A DNA stretch of 64,000 nt from Acheta domesticus (GCA_031308135.1 JAHLJT010000631.1:143014734-143078733), one strand, 5' to 3'. Numbered from the stretch's first letter, positions 10,709-23,179 are shown. Numbers and translations are program-made. Notes: generated by a model not told the origin, from the sequence alone.

Positions 10709-12480
10709 ATGGTAGCAGCTACGGTCATGGCTATTTTCAGATACTTGTTTAGAAAGGGAGATAATATTGGAAAATAAAGCATTACTTTGTGAGTTCGCAC
10801 TTTTTAAGTTTGATAATGATCAAAAGTTTCATTAAACGAAATTCCACCACATGAGATATGCAGATTTGCTTTCATTTTACTAAATGAATTGTAGAAAATA
10901 ATGGGCAGCATCTCCAGAAGGTTATTGAGAATATTCTTGTACTTCGATCGAAAATATGCAGCTATCGCGCCATACTTTCAAAATGCATATTTAAAACGAC
11001 AAAAAGGTGTACGCAATCTTGCGGTGATATTTAAAAGTGCCTCCACACAAATTCCTTCCGTAGAAAGATCGTGAAAAACAATTGAAACGCATAATTTCTT
11101 CAATTACATTCATTTCTGTTAAAATGATTATGAGAGTATATTATATGTGGCTCGTTGTATTTATGCTTCATGACGAAGGAAAGCTTGTCATCTGCAATAT
11201 TCTTCCACTTACGGTGCGACACAATGAGGTACAAGTTATAATAAAGAAATTGAATGCCAGCTTAAAAGAAAACAGACTCACGCATCAAAAAGACAAGTTG
11301 AGAAACATGACACGTGAGAATAGTCACGTCAGAGGAAGAACAATAAATTGAAGCAAAGTAAAATGGGACAACGATGGAAAGTGAAATGAAAAAAACGTGA
11401 CCAAATGAAAGAAATCGGCAATATAAAAAAAATTAGATAAAATATTAACCAATTTTCATGAAACTCACATTCTTTAAATGAACACTTCACTTATGTCTGC
11501 CCGTGTCGTCAGTAACCAATGGGAAGTCACTTTGTTTACCTTTTACACTCCGCTGTAATAACTTTTTTACCTTTCTAAAATAAAGATAGTAATTGTTTTA
11601 GATCCTTAATAGCTTGTGAGTGTCGACATAATATTGAAATGTGTTGTTTTGGTGATGATTAAAACTCTGAAATAGAATGTATTATTAATGATTCAGTGCC
11701 GAAAACAGTAAAAGAAAGAGAGAAAGTGTGTCGAAGCAATTTCAAGAATTTTGTGAAGAAAGAAATTACAAATGAACAGAAAAAACTACAAAATTAATAA
11801 ATTATACATATGTTAATTTTATACAAATAATATGCTATCAAAGCTACATGGAACGTTAAAACCAAAATTATTCAGAAAAGTACTTTGATGAGTGCACACG
11901 TATGTTTAATCCATTCGATATTGACGAATCCCGCTGTTAATTCAGCTTGTTCATCTTCCATTTCAAATACTTCCACGGAACACCAAGACATGCAAAACGC
12001 ATCTTCCTATAACTTTAATAATTGTGTTTTTAATAAATGTTATTGTAAGTAGCTTTGTTATATTTGTTTTTTGAAAGTTTTGTTACCATAAAATCGAAAC
12101 AAATTTAAAATCATTTTCTGCAATAAATTGTTATTCATAGTTGACTTGATTATAAGTTATTCCAGGAGGCAGTGATAACTCGGAGAGAAATGAAAGTTTT
12201 CCATATTCCGGTAGCAATTTTGAGTAATATTTCTCGTTTTCGTAATTCTTGCGGGTAAATTATCCATTCGATTCATGTAATGTGTTTATTCGTGAAATAA
12301 CTACACTAAATAACACAGCACTAGTCATGATATTATTTATGATGATGATAATATTAATGGTAATCATTTAAAATTTCGCATAATGGAAACAATGAAGAAG
12401 AATATGAAAAAAATGGAGAAAGAAATTAAGAATATTGTAGAAGTTGTGACACTCTGGCGCAAAGGAATGACTACTAATCG
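10709..12480. other. AT-rich intergenic DNA
   Basis: No gene recognised. On the minus strand near 11925-11965 a short stretch would read EDEQAEL, faintly like the EEQAGF motif of non-LTR reverse transcriptases. This is too short to annotate as a relic. Confidence 0.45.
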
Positions 12481-12489
12481 ATTCCTAGA

Positions 12490-12690
12490 TTTGTAGTGGA
12501 CTCCCCCCCGCGAGCAGAGGACACACGCAGGCTTTGGGGGGGGGGGTCAGCGAGATCCCCTGCGGTGAGCTCACCGCGTGGCCGCGGCCATGCGACCGCT
12601 GACCTGGCGCGTGCGTCGGCACCCGCGCCCAGGGCGCCGTATCGCCCCTCGCACAATGCGGCTCGAGGCACTTCCGAGTCCCCATGAGGG
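12490..12690. other. CpG-rich island with a G10 run
   Basis: A GC-rich block (GGTGAGCTCACCGCG palindrome, GGCCGCGGCC) after a run of ten G. Open frames overlap on both strands and none is supported as coding. Confidence 0.45.
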
Positions 12691-12696
12691 CGGATA

Positions 12697-12873
12697 TCCG
12701 CAACAGCTACATAGCTGGATTGAAAGCAAGCAGCGTCTGGAGCAGATCGCTAGTTTTCTGTGGTATCTCCCATCAATACCAGGTGAACGTTGGAGATGTA
12801 TCTTAACAAGCAGACCACGAGCCGCTAGTGATCTTTCTTCCTCAACTACATCCCCCCTCTCCACTCTCTCCCC

Positions 12874-12914
<41 letters not shown>

Positions 12915-12915
12915 T
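12697..12915 (+). mobile_element. S1 SINE middle fragment with expanded CA repeat
   Basis: Matches the S1 body: GATTGAAAGCAAGC, TCTGGAGCAGATCGCTAG, TTTTCTGTGGTATCTCCCAT, AATACCAGGTGAACG and GATCTTTCTTCCTC. Where other S1 copies read CCCCTTACACACTTACAC, this one runs into a long (CA)n at about 12878-12912. The microsatellite therefore appears to have grown from the CA-rich SINE segment. Head and tail are absent. Confidence 0.7.
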
Positions 12916-14235
12916 CAGTAAAGAGACGATCTGGTCTGGAAACCAAAATATGTAAATCATTATACATGCATATGTATTCTATCTAATTCTGTAACACTTC
13001 TGTGTAGTAATAGTGTTCCATTGCCCTGATTGCCCTGTAATTATGTGTTCCATATTATTCCATTTCGGAACAATAAAGTTCCGAAACATTGGAAAACTAG
13101 GATTGTAATGAAGTGACTAACACCCATCAATTATTGCCATAGATATTCGTAATATACGGTACGTCATTTGAAAGGATAACCCTGTGCTATATTCTTTTAG
13201 GATGAATATGACATTTCTTAATCGTTTTTACATCACTTCTGCTTGGCACAGTCAATTTCTCCCTGAGGTATTGCCAGCATCCTTACGACAGTCAGTCGGA
13301 CGTCGTTGCAGCTTTATCTGGCCATAAATCTCTGCACATTGCAGATGGCTCGCCTCCTCTTACCTTCGAATGCTCGCCTGGATACGCTCTAAATGTTGCC
13401 TGCGCGCATTTCTAAGGCCTTGTCGGGCCCTTAATGGCTCTCCCACACTTCGCGAACGCGGAGCCCTTAACCTCTTTGCGGTCACGTGGCCTTCAGTTTG
13501 TGTTTTTACTACTCGCATTACGGTAGAAGGCAGCTTCTGCCCTTCATGATGATGCATGTTTTGGAGCTTTGACATTGATGAGTTGTGAGTACGATTACGC
13601 ACGCCAGTGTGCGTTTTGAGATCAGTATCACTAAAACGACTCTAGTATAACCGCTGTTTTGTAAGTGGTGATACAAAGAAGTTTGAAATTTCCAATCTCA
13701 AATTTTGTTTTGTTTTCTGGAGAAATAGTTTTCGATTCAAGATCACTCTGAGATTGGCAAAGATGCGGCATCTTCGGAGTCTCAAATGAGGTTGTAGTCG
13801 TGTAGCAGCATTCCATTCATTTGTTTACGTTTGGGTTCTCCTCTAAGTTCTTTTGTTCGTGCACCATTAGTCAATGGCCGAGGATTATTTCTGATACGTC
13901 GAATCAAATTGTTACGGACAGCGCAGCACTGGGGTTATTATATGGGAAGGTATGCCGTGGTATGTGTTTTCCCATCTATACGTTAATCATAAGCGATACG
14001 ATCATTCGATATTCAGAGCGTCATATCTTGAATGAACAAAATGTTGAATATTTTCAGATGAAGTCATGCAGAAACATTTCTTTCACTTTGTTAGGTTCTG
14101 CATTTACTCCCGAATTACATAGACCGTGGAAAAAACCGGCCAATGATAAATTTCCTCTGTTCTGTGAACTCAAATCCGTCAATGTTGTCTGCGTTAACAC
14201 TGTTTAAGTGAGAAGTTACTGTTTCATATTTTAGG
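12916..14235. other. Intergenic DNA, nothing recognised
   Basis: A GC-richer patch at 13360-13560 gives an 80-codon minus frame without a recognisable domain. The remainder is AT-rich. Confidence 0.4.
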
Positions 14236-14430
14236 TATTTTATTACATTAAACCCTTATGAAAACGAATTCCAAGGAACCTAAATTATCGGAGTTCGTGT
14301 TATAAAAATTTGAGTTAACCGTTATAAATGTCCGTATTACCGTAAGCCCTTACCAGGACCGACGTTTTGTTCGTGTTACGGCGAAATTCGTGTAAAGCGA
14401 GTTCGTGCTAACGAGGGTTTACTCTATTAC
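14236..14430. repeat. Short dispersed motif cluster (GTTCGTGTTA)
   Basis: GAGTTCGTGTTATAAA, TTGTTCGTGTTACGGC, ATTCGTGTAAAGCGA and GTTCGTGCTAACGAGGGTTTAC follow each other within 130 bases. A similar cluster with GTTCACTGTAACCG lies at 20.7-20.86 kb. The form resembles ends of short non-autonomous pogo/mariner-type elements, but boundaries are not certain. Confidence 0.5.
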
Positions 14431-14504
14431 AATCTTTCCTAACTCTCAGTGATAGTTGAGTCGCTATCTTAGGGTTGAGACAAAGTCATTCGAAACAGTT
14501 TTTA

Positions 14505-15050
14505 TTCATTGATTAGTGATTCCGGTCGCGCCAACTGCCAAGATCATTAGTCTTGTAAGTTTAGTGCGTGTTTTTATCGCGAGATATGGCTGTGATCTTC
14601 CCCCGATGGATGGCGAGATTCGACACCGACAAACGTCAGCTTACCGGTTTTTTCCCAACCAGATATCTCCCTCCAACGTGTCAGCATGTCCAGCCAAGAC
14701 AAGCTCTAAGCTCTCAACTGGTCTCTCGACAAGTGTGGTAGAGTACTCCATTTGAGTAAGCAAGAAGTGAGGATATGAGAAGGAAGAGAAAAGAAAGATC
14801 TCGCGCGGTTCATGGTCTGTTTGTTACGGTACTGCTCCAGCATTCGACTGGCACTGATCGGAGAAAACCACGGAAAATTACCGATCAGAGCAGACGGCCG
14901 CTAGAATTCTTCTCCAGACAACAACTGCACTTGAACTAGCTGTCCAGCTACTGTTGAAAATCCTGCCACAATCTGGACTCAAACCCTAGGACCTCCCGAT
15001 CAGAGGCACTACAGTGATATCAATTGATGCCATTGACTCAGGTTTGCCGG
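14505..15050 (-). mobile_element. S1 SINE, near full length
   Basis: Minus-strand copy. The complement of the tail (CAAGATCATTAGTCTTG) is at the left. The complement of the body (CGGAAAATTACCGATCAGAG, GGCCGCTAGAATTCTTCTCC) is in the middle. The complement of the tRNA-like head, with box B (CTAGGACCTCCC) and box A (GACTCAG), is at the right. The tail has decayed to a short AATCAATGAATAAA-type end. Confidence 0.8.
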
Positions 15051-15299
15051 AAATTTGGAACCATTTACAAAATAAACTCCGGTTATCTTCTACAACCAGA
15101 GTTTCAACCCGTTGCAACCTTAGTTTGGTTTCTGTCCATATATACAACAGTTATGCAAAAGGAAAAATACGTAAATTTTGAATTAGTACTCCAAAAAGTG
15201 AACGTTGTCATCCCTCTCTTCACGTCAAGGACCGAAGTACAAAAAAGGGTTAGTCCATTCTCAATTTTTATTTCCTGTTTTTCGCTTTTTACGAAAAAG
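15051..15299. other. Intergenic DNA
   Basis: Nothing firmly recognised. The right part may be decayed family A sequence. Confidence 0.35.
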
Positions 15300-15778
15300 T
15301 TTCACTCGAGCCGTTTTTGAGAAAATCTTATATTTGTTATTTTTTTTAAATTGTACATATTGAATGCAATAATGCCGAAATTTACAAAAAAAATGTATAT
15401 GAAAAAAGTGACTATAGAGAACAAATTGTATATGAAGGAAAAATCTCTACCTTCAATTTTGCAGTTGTAGAAAGATGTCGACAAAAATTCAAACTTTTGC
15501 AATTTTCGAAAATTCAGAGTTAACCGTGAAAATCGGCTCACTATCACTTTTATAAGTATATTTTACCAAAAATCTACTACTATTCTTACAAGAAATTTAA
15601 AGCTGTTCCTACAAAAAAAATTAATTTAGCAACTGGATTTATCCACTTTTTCGTTATCAGAGCCTGGCAATGGATTTTTTCTGTCGAAAATTCGCCGTTT
15701 TTTCGCGCAGCATTACATAACTTTCCCTTTATTACGTATATTACTCCGCATATACGTATGTACACGGGAAAGTAAAAA
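15300..15778 (+). mobile_element. Family A, 5'-truncated and internally deleted (copy 3)
   Basis: Family-specific internal blocks (AGCCGTTTTTGAGAAAATCT, CTACCTTCAATTTTGCAGTT, GCAATTTTCGAAAATTCAGA) run into the 3' segment (ATTTAGCAACTGGATTTATC) and the terminal ACGGGAAAGTAAAA. The CAGACGGA tract and its surroundings are missing between about 15600 and 15630. Confidence 0.8.
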
Positions 15779-16480
15779 GAGAGCAAAGATCTTTGCAGCC
15801 CGGCGGGAGGGTGACCCAGGCTCGGCTCCTCGCCAGCTGCAGCGCCTTTCTTTTGCGGCGTGGCGTCGGCCAGGGGCTCGGCGGAAGAGCGTTGTTGGCT
15901 GCAAGCCTCGTGGCAAGGTCCGTCCTCAGGGGCAGCAAATCGTCATGTTTTGACCTGGCTTCCACGGCCGGTATCCTGGCACACACACACATCTCTATAC
16001 ACCTCTATATGTGTATGAGAGTGTCTTGGCAGCCTTCTCCAGCACGAACCAGGTTCAGGCTATCTCAACTTCCATTCGTATTTATCACCACAACTCTCTT
16101 TGGGTTATTCCTCTTCATCGGCCTCTAAGTAACTATAGCTCGACCACTTAGAAAAAAGTAAGTGGCAAGAGTGAATAAGTAATCGTTGCGGTGGTCCTTG
16201 TGCTCCCCCTCGGGAGCAGCAGAGGTTGGCTTCGCCACGCCTCCCGAGGTAAGCGACGCCATGATGTTTTTTCTAGGTGGTCGTGCTATACCACGGTGTC
16301 TCCTTGCCCCTACCGCCCTTCCTACCCGTCACCACCCAGTCGAGGAGGGGGACTGCCCCGCCTGTGCGTCGCAGCTACGTAGCGAGGTGGTAAGAGGGGG
16401 CATCTGGGTCTGTTTTGATCGGGCTCTATGGTCACAATCTGTTAATGTAAGCTGGTCGTATCTCAAAAACTGAACATATT
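15779..16480. other. GC-rich intergenic DNA
   Basis: Two GC-rich blocks (15790-15900 and 16190-16400) separated by a CA/TA-rich part. Frames are open on both strands with no recognised domain, and no splice-bounded exon can be defended. Confidence 0.4.
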
Positions 16481-17534
16481 TAAACACAAATTTGCAGAAA
16501 ATAATACTCCAGTTATAGTGAACTTCTGGGGACTAACATATTTGGTACACTGTATCTGATGACGTTAAAATGAATTAGAATTTCTCCACAGGGATTTATT
16601 TCATTAATAAAGAGATACAGCAAAATACATTAACAGCGCGAACTGAAAGTTTCACTACCTGCATTTGCTCTTAAAAAATCAATTATTTTTAATTCTCCCT
16701 ACTCGAGAGTTTGTGCTCCGTCCATACTTGATTCCGCATTGTCACTGTCTCAAAGAATCACTATGCAGTTTTCAATATCTCTTCCATTGTTGCAACACCG
16801 TCCCACTTTTCGAAGGACCTAGATCGCGTTATTTAGGTGAAAACCTATTTTTCCTGGGAATCTTGTTCTAAATGGTTTTATATACATGCAGGGCCTGATT
16901 TCAGGGGAAACGCACCGGAACGGGTACCTCTTTGCATATAAGATACAGAAAAAAGCAATAAGCCAACAGAGGATTTATTACTTTGTTCTTTAGATGAACC
17001 AACTTAGGGGAATGCAAAATGTATACATTTCCATTCTGACAAGCTTCGAAATTATTGGAAAAATAAAAGTTATTTTCTGTTCTTGTAATTATATATGTTT
17101 AACCGATAACATGAAACTTCGAAATATTTCATCTCAGTACATTTCTGACCTGTGAAATTTGTAGTTTTAATTTCTTGCTATTATTCCATTTTAGTGAAAT
17201 AATATATAAAGTAGAATTCAAAATTCAATTTGGGCATAACATCAGGTTCTAATTTTTGACATTTTAATCGACCGTAAATAAAGTAAATAAATTTGGGTTC
17301 CCTGATCATCTTGATAAAGGGATTGTATTTAACAGTTAAAGGTTACCAAAATCGGACTACAAGACCTCGAATGTTATCTAAATCGGATATAATAGATTAA
17401 TTTTTAGACGAGCAATTATAACAAAATAAACTGAACAATAAATAAAATGCCCTTTTCGAAAGGAAATACGTTATAACTCGCAAAGTTCTCAATGTAAAGG
17501 CGTCGAAATTGTCATTTTTACTTCATGAATATTG
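16481..17534. other. AT-rich intergenic DNA
   Basis: Nothing recognised. Confidence 0.45.
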
Positions 17535-17835
17535 CTGACGCAGTTTAAACAAAGTATTGCGAGAAAAACGGCGAATTTTCAACACAAAACTCTTATTGTC
17601 GGACCCTGGTAATAAGTGAATGAATATTGTCCCTACATATAGCAAATTAACTACTTTGGAAACACGTTCTGTATTCCGAATTCGTGGTTTGTAGTTTCTT
17701 GATGCCGAAAAATCTATTAACGGCAAAACGTCTGTCTTTCCATCTGTTTGTGAACAACCCTATGGGCTAAACTGGATTTTCACCAAATGGTTATTCTCTA
17801 ATGGACAAGGCTGATGTTGCGGTCCCTTGTTTTTG
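17535..17835 (-). mobile_element. Family A, degraded 3' end (copy 4)
   Basis: Shows the family's 3' segment in reverse: GCGAGAAAAACGGCGAATTT, CGGACCCTGGTAATAAGTGA, GCCGAAAAATC, a short CGTCTGTC tract and GTGAACAACCCTATGGGCTAAAC. The terminal hairpin is lost. Confidence 0.6.
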
Positions 17836-18097
17836 AAACCGATCAACAATGTATGATTAATTTATGAGTACTTCAATCACGTCTAAATATAAACATAGGT
17901 ATATGAAATAAAGTAAGTAAAAAGGTGATCATTTAACAATACTCTTGAAGTTTGCACCCATCACTTCTGTTGACGTAGAACGCAGTCGTTCACGGCGGTT
18001 AACTGATCTTTATAGATACGAGACATTAAACAAACAATTACACTTGTTCATAAATAGTGTTGTCGGAAAATATACAATACTGATAATATCGATTTAC

Positions 18098-18099
<2 letters not shown>

Positions 18100-18138
<39 letters not shown>
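18100..18138. repeat. (TA)n microsatellite
   Basis: Uninterrupted TA dinucleotides of about 38 bases. The open frame covering it reads only Ile/Tyr. Confidence 0.95.
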
Positions 18139-18139
<1 letters not shown>

Positions 18140-18179
18140 ACCGTATGGTCAAAACGTAAATATTAGGCACACCACAACG

Positions 18180-19075
18180 TTCAAATGTGGCGCGTCAGTT
18201 GATGAATCGTTGTGGGATGAATCGGGCCGAGCCGTAAACGAGCGCCCGGAAGGGGGATTGGTCGGTCGGACCGCGCGGAAGCTTTGGTTGGGGAGTGAGC
18301 AGCGGGCAGTGAGGAGAGAGGCGTGATGGCGACAAGAGAGCGAGGTGGTAATGTATGGATAAATCGAGAATAATCGGGACGGCTGGTGTTAAAGGAAGGA
18401 TAATTGTGATAGACTTAATGATGATTGCGAGTAAGGATTGTGGTAAACGTGTTTGGAAGGAATAATCACGAAATTTGACAAGAGAAGAGAATATTGCCCG
18501 GACACGTGGGCGATGCTGTTCAGTGGTAGTCGGTGTAGCTGTGCGGATGCGGGATTACATGGTCGAGCCGTGTGAGCTGAGACAGTAAATTCGTCGTGTG
18601 GGGAAGGAAATTGTGGTGAGACGACGCCGGTGTACGAGAACGGGCCGCCGGCGGCACGTTGGCAGGCAGAACATCGTTGGCGCCAAGGTCACTCGGCAAC
18701 GAGTCGGGGCACGCGGTCGCGCCGCGTGGAAGACGACGGTAGTGGAAGGCAGATAAGTAACAATAATTATGAACGAGAATAGATGGGTAATCGAATATAA
18801 AATGCCGGTTCAGGGTGTTCACTGAGTAGTAAGGAGAGCAACAGTGTCTGTAGTGGTTCACGAATGGCATATAGTTTTCAGAGAAATGGAGGTTATATAA
18901 ATGGAAATAATAAATGTAAAGATGATAGGAATAGTCGGGGATGTAAAGTGTACACCATTTAATCTGTATTCAGTAAGGATTTGCGACCAGGTCAATGATG
19001 TAAATTATGTTATTAATGTGAAGATGTTTTTTTGTTCTTAATAAATCCTGTTTCTGTGATGATAGATTCTTTGAA
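18180..19075 (+). mobile_element. LTR-like block (candidate)
   Basis: A GC-rich first half (GGGCCGAGCCGTAAACGAGC) leads to a TATAAAA box at about 18796 with possible start sites 25-35 bases downstream, and an AATAAA signal near 19040. This order (upstream GC region, TATA, short transcribed part, poly(A) signal within 300 bases) is like a retrotransposon LTR, but also like a small promoter plus terminator. No paired LTR, primer site or gag/pol is visible, and the ends are not fixed. Confidence 0.3.
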
Positions 19076-19195
19076 CTCAGATATTGATGATTAAAGTATC
19101 CCCCTCAAAGAACCCCTGTGCCCAAATAAACAATCACAAAATTTATGATATGTGCACCCATGAATCCGACAAGGGTAAGTACGGTCACAATATAT

Positions 19196-19795
19196 ATAAG
19201 ACTGTAAAAATATGTGTTTTTGTAGGTTTCCTGTTTTATTTGTGCCTATTCTACGATTTAAGCAGTCCACCATACATTGAAACAACCTATTTCAGGCATT
19301 CAGGCACCTAAAATGCATATTTTAAAACCTACTAATAATATACAGATCCGTCGGTAGCGGGATGGGGCAAGCGGCTAACAAACTGATAACGTTTCCGAGC
19401 GCGGGCTCTCACCAGGCTGTGGCAGTCGCAGGCTTTCTGAATCTACGTAGAACACAACGCGCTTTGTCCCAAGGAATATAAAGTAACTAGCTTGAAACTG
19501 AAGCAAGCAATCGCGCGTCGCCGCCGCCATTTGTAGCCCACGCAGGACAAGACCTTTTTTACGTAGTGAAAATTAGTGGCATAGGGTCGTCTCAGAAAGG
19601 TCCCCATTCCAAGTCCGCTAGTACCTCAGTAGAGACTTCTTTGATTATAACTAGACCGCGGATTTTTAGAATTCAAAATATGCGTTTTAGGTGCCTAAAA
19701 AGGGTTCTCTCAGCATCTCAGTTAGGCTTTTTAAATGGCAGAATTGGCACAATAAAACAGAAAACAAAAAAACACACCTCTTTACAATGTATTGC
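19196..19795. repeat. Inverted repeat with arms at 19196-19345 and about 19640-19795
   Basis: The left arm holds TGTGTTTTTGTAGGTTTCCT, TTTTATTTGTGCC and GGCACCTAAAATGCATATTT. The right arm contains the reverse complement with differences (AATATGCGTTTTAGGTGCC, TTGGCACAATAAAACAG). The spacer of about 300 bases is GC-richer. AGGCAC/AAATAGGCA words recur near 20460 and 49470, suggesting a dispersed element with long inverted ends. Confidence 0.6.
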
Positions 19796-20699
19796 ATATA
19801 TTTCTTAAAGAAAAAACATAAATTTATATTACATGGAATCAATATTGAAAATTTTGCGATAATACTATTTATGACTTGTACTCTGCTTAGAATTATGCGT
19901 ACCGTACTTTGCCTCACAATAAATTACTAATACTTTATCCAAGTTTTCAAGAGAAAATGAAAGTCTCGTATCGGGCAAAATCAGTTTATACGCCGAGAAC
20001 GATCGTTCTACGTCAACAGAAGAGTTGGGTGCATAATTTCAATCTCGGCACGTGTTCAACTCAAAGTAATACATTGTGTCTGCTAAATTCAATTACTCAA
20101 TTTCCTTGTCAACCATTTCATCCAATAAAGGTAGTAGGAAACATCAATAAACAGAGATAAAGGCTCAGCTGGTGTAATACATAATACATGCAACTACAAT
20201 GTTTGTTTTCTTTCGAGGAAATTCAATTGCTTTATCTTAGAAGTTGAGGCAGGCTTTTCCTCGAAGTACCCTTTTCAAGAAGTAGTAGCATGGACACTTT
20301 CATCTCAAGATCCTGTATCCTTGTCTTGTATATTCATTTCTCACTCTTACAAATTAACGCATCTTGAAATTAAAATCATCCTTGTCTGTTTTGTCGACAG
20401 AAGAAAAAAGTTAAAGGACGTCTCATACAAAATAAATTAGGCTATTTAGTCTCATTTTAGGTTTTTAAAAAGTAAAATAGGCACAAATAGGCATCAATAT
20501 TGAAAGAGGCTCTTATAAGCACGGGGTTTAGTTCAAATAATCCTAATATGAATATATAAAACTTCATTTAGTAAAAGATACCCAGGAAAAAAAATGTTTT
20601 TACCTAAATATCCGCTGTCTAATTATGACCTTCGGCGGACTGTGTTTTCCCACGCTGCCTTGTGTTGAAATTGGTGGCAATAAGGCGATATTTTTTCCC
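19796..20699. other. AT-rich intergenic DNA
   Basis: A short piece at about 20440-20500 (TCTCATTTTAGGTTTTTAAA, AAATAGGCACAAATAGGC) resembles the arms of the inverted repeat just upstream. Otherwise nothing recognised. Confidence 0.4.
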
Positions 20700-20865
20700 T
20701 GTGGGAATTAATTTCTTACGTTCACTGTAGCCGAGATTCAGGTTCAGTATAACCGAATCTTTTTATGCTTATTTATAAAGTAAGTGAAACTGAACCAGTG
20801 ACATAAGTTAACTATAACCAAGGGTTCACTATATCCGAGTTCACTGTAACCGGAGTCGACTCTAT
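20700..20865. repeat. Short element with GTTCACTGTAACCGA-type repeats
   Basis: TTCACTGTAGCCGAG, TTCAGTATAACCGAATC, TTCACTATATCCGAG and TTCACTGTAACCGGAG occur within 150 bases in partly inverted, partly direct order. Repeated ends of this kind are found in short non-autonomous mariner/pogo-like elements. The family is unassigned. Confidence 0.5.
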
Positions 20866-22279
20866 TACTAAATACAAGGAGAACTAATTCTTAAACATGT
20901 AAAATTTCCCCTCAATTACATTGCAATTTATTGTGGGGTTCCTCGTTGATCTCACCAACATTGGTGATCTCCGGGTACCTGAATAGCATTAGTTTGTGAC
21001 TTCATAGTTGTTTCGTCAAGAATATCACAGACGACGCTCAGGGTGCCAATTGAGGGCCGGGAATCGTCTCTCTAAAATTTCTGACGCCACCTTCAGGAAA
21101 AGTAATAATTTGTCTCTTGCATGTACACCGTTCAAATCTAGGTGAATTATTTATGGATTTTTGCTTTGAAATATTAAAATTAAAGAATCCAAAACAAAGA
21201 AATTGGAAAATAAAACTTTCCTAAGCCGATTTTTAAGACTTATTTGAACTGAGCTAAATAAGCGTGGATGATTTCTGTTTAATTCCACAAATTTTCCGAA
21301 TCACCTCATCATCGATTTAACACCCATCCTCCGGGATAATATGGATAAATTGCCAATATAAAGTAGTGTGTTTTTCCTTCCCATGCCCCAGTTACCAGAT
21401 GAAAATAGTACTGTCTACAGACGTCTCAGTTGTTTGGGTTTACTCGATGTCGTTCTCCGGTGTAAAATATTTTGACCATTCTAGGAATCACACGTGCAAC
21501 AGCATTCCTTTCATTTGTTTGGTTCAGATTCTACACCTGAATTATCGAGCAGGGCCACTGGCCACGGGTCATTGCTGCATCGCCGACTCAAACCCATTCA
21601 CGCCTCTCCCCATTAACGGGCGTTACAATGGTAACGCAACCAGGTGGCCACGACCCTGGCCTGTGGAGGTCACTGCGGTCATGGCCCACTCCGACTCGTG
21701 CTTCCCAGGCACACGAAGGCAGGCCTAGCGACAAAAGGTATCAGAGTAATGCCAACAAGCGAATTTATGGCTTACGAAAGATTGTTTTACCATTCCATGT
21801 GGGGAATACGTGCAGAGGTTCAGAAAGAATGTTTCACGAACACAAATGCACCTCGGTGGAATATCATAATCTTCCTTCGCACTTTATTACAGCGCTGTGA
21901 TGTTCTCTCCCGCAACATCCTAACACGTGTTTCATCTTAACAGGAGCTATAAAATTCCAACATGATAAAAGTCGAATGCAGGAAGTCGTACTGTGTGGTC
22001 AGGCAATAAAGGTTCGAAATCATTGCAACACACGGCGAAGGGAGCATTTAAAGAAAAAGATGCGAGCCCATTTGATTGCTACACCATTCGTCGCTTCTCA
22101 TAAACAATGCTGAACATTAAATTTATTCTTTTGTTGCTTACGTTTCTCGAAAACTAGTCTTACGTACTTCAGGTCATCACTATAGAAATATACCAAATAA
22201 TTCTTCCTTCGAAATCATACCGAAATAATTAAAACCGCAATAAGAAACGATGAGGAAAAAACAGGCAATCAGAATAAAA
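20866..22279. other. Intergenic DNA, nothing recognised
   Basis: Two overlapping frames of 90-120 codons (21366-21940) lie in a GC-richer patch. They share no recognisable domain and are judged chance frames. Confidence 0.4.
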
Positions 22280-22540
22280 TATTGGTGCTATAGAATAGCA
22301 CAGACTTTCTCGTAATAGTTTTCTAATTTCGTCGGTCCGGGCTAGTTTTTTGGAATTGCCCCATCCTCTTGCCAGCTGCTTTCTATCGCCGGATGTTTTA
22401 AAAAAACACGTTTTTGTTATCAGAGTACCCCAAAACGTGTATTTCCATTTAAATCTCGATATCGATTTTCCACAGCATTACATAACTTTCCCTACACTCA
22501 GTATAATAACCGTATATTCTAGGTACACGAGAATGAAACA
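22280..22540 (+). mobile_element. Family A, internally deleted (copy 5)
   Basis: Has the 5' end (TTGGTGCTATAGAATAGCAC, GACTTTCTCGTAATAG) joined after only about 120 bases to the 3' segment (CCACAGCATTACATAACTTT) and a worn hairpin end. Both ends are present and the interior is missing, as in short internally deleted transposon derivatives. Confidence 0.7.
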
Positions 22541-23179
22541 CATTTTATCTGATATTTTCATTTGATAAATTTATAACCAATTTTCAGATATTGCAATATC
22601 TTTTAATATATGAAATTAAAATGTACACTTTAGGTTTGTGTAATTTCATATTATTGCAAAACACCTGTTGACTCTCAAACCTGCAATGTCCAATTACACT
22701 GCACACTTAAAATGATAAAACGCATTGCATAATGAAAATGAAAACTCGCGTTACGCATGAGAACTCATTGTTAAGAGCTTTTTAAGGCGGAAGAAAATAT
22801 TCACATTCATAAAAGGTGAGAATGTAATTGCAAGATAGCTACACAAACATTTATAATAAAGATTACTTTACATGCAAATTACAGTGTAATGAACCCATAT
22901 CTTCATACTATCTTTCATTTACGAATGCTTGAATGTTTTACTCGTACGTTGAGTCGTAATACTCCTAAACACCAGAGAAGAACGCACTACGCTACACTTA
23001 TAACAATGTGAATTCTCTCACGTACCTTAGCATATTAAAGCAAGGACGTTAAGTAATATTTAAAAGTTATTTTAACTTACTCTGAGACATTCATTTCTTG
23101 CATGACTTTAGAACTTTAAATGTATTTTCTACGTCTTTTCTTTAGTGAAAGTAAATATATACAGAGGAAATATATACGA
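22541..23179. other. AT-rich intergenic DNA
   Basis: Nothing recognised. Confidence 0.45.

Noticed and set aside
11925..11965. EDEQAEL-like piece resembling a reverse transcriptase motif
   Set aside because: Too short and no neighbouring RT motifs in any frame.
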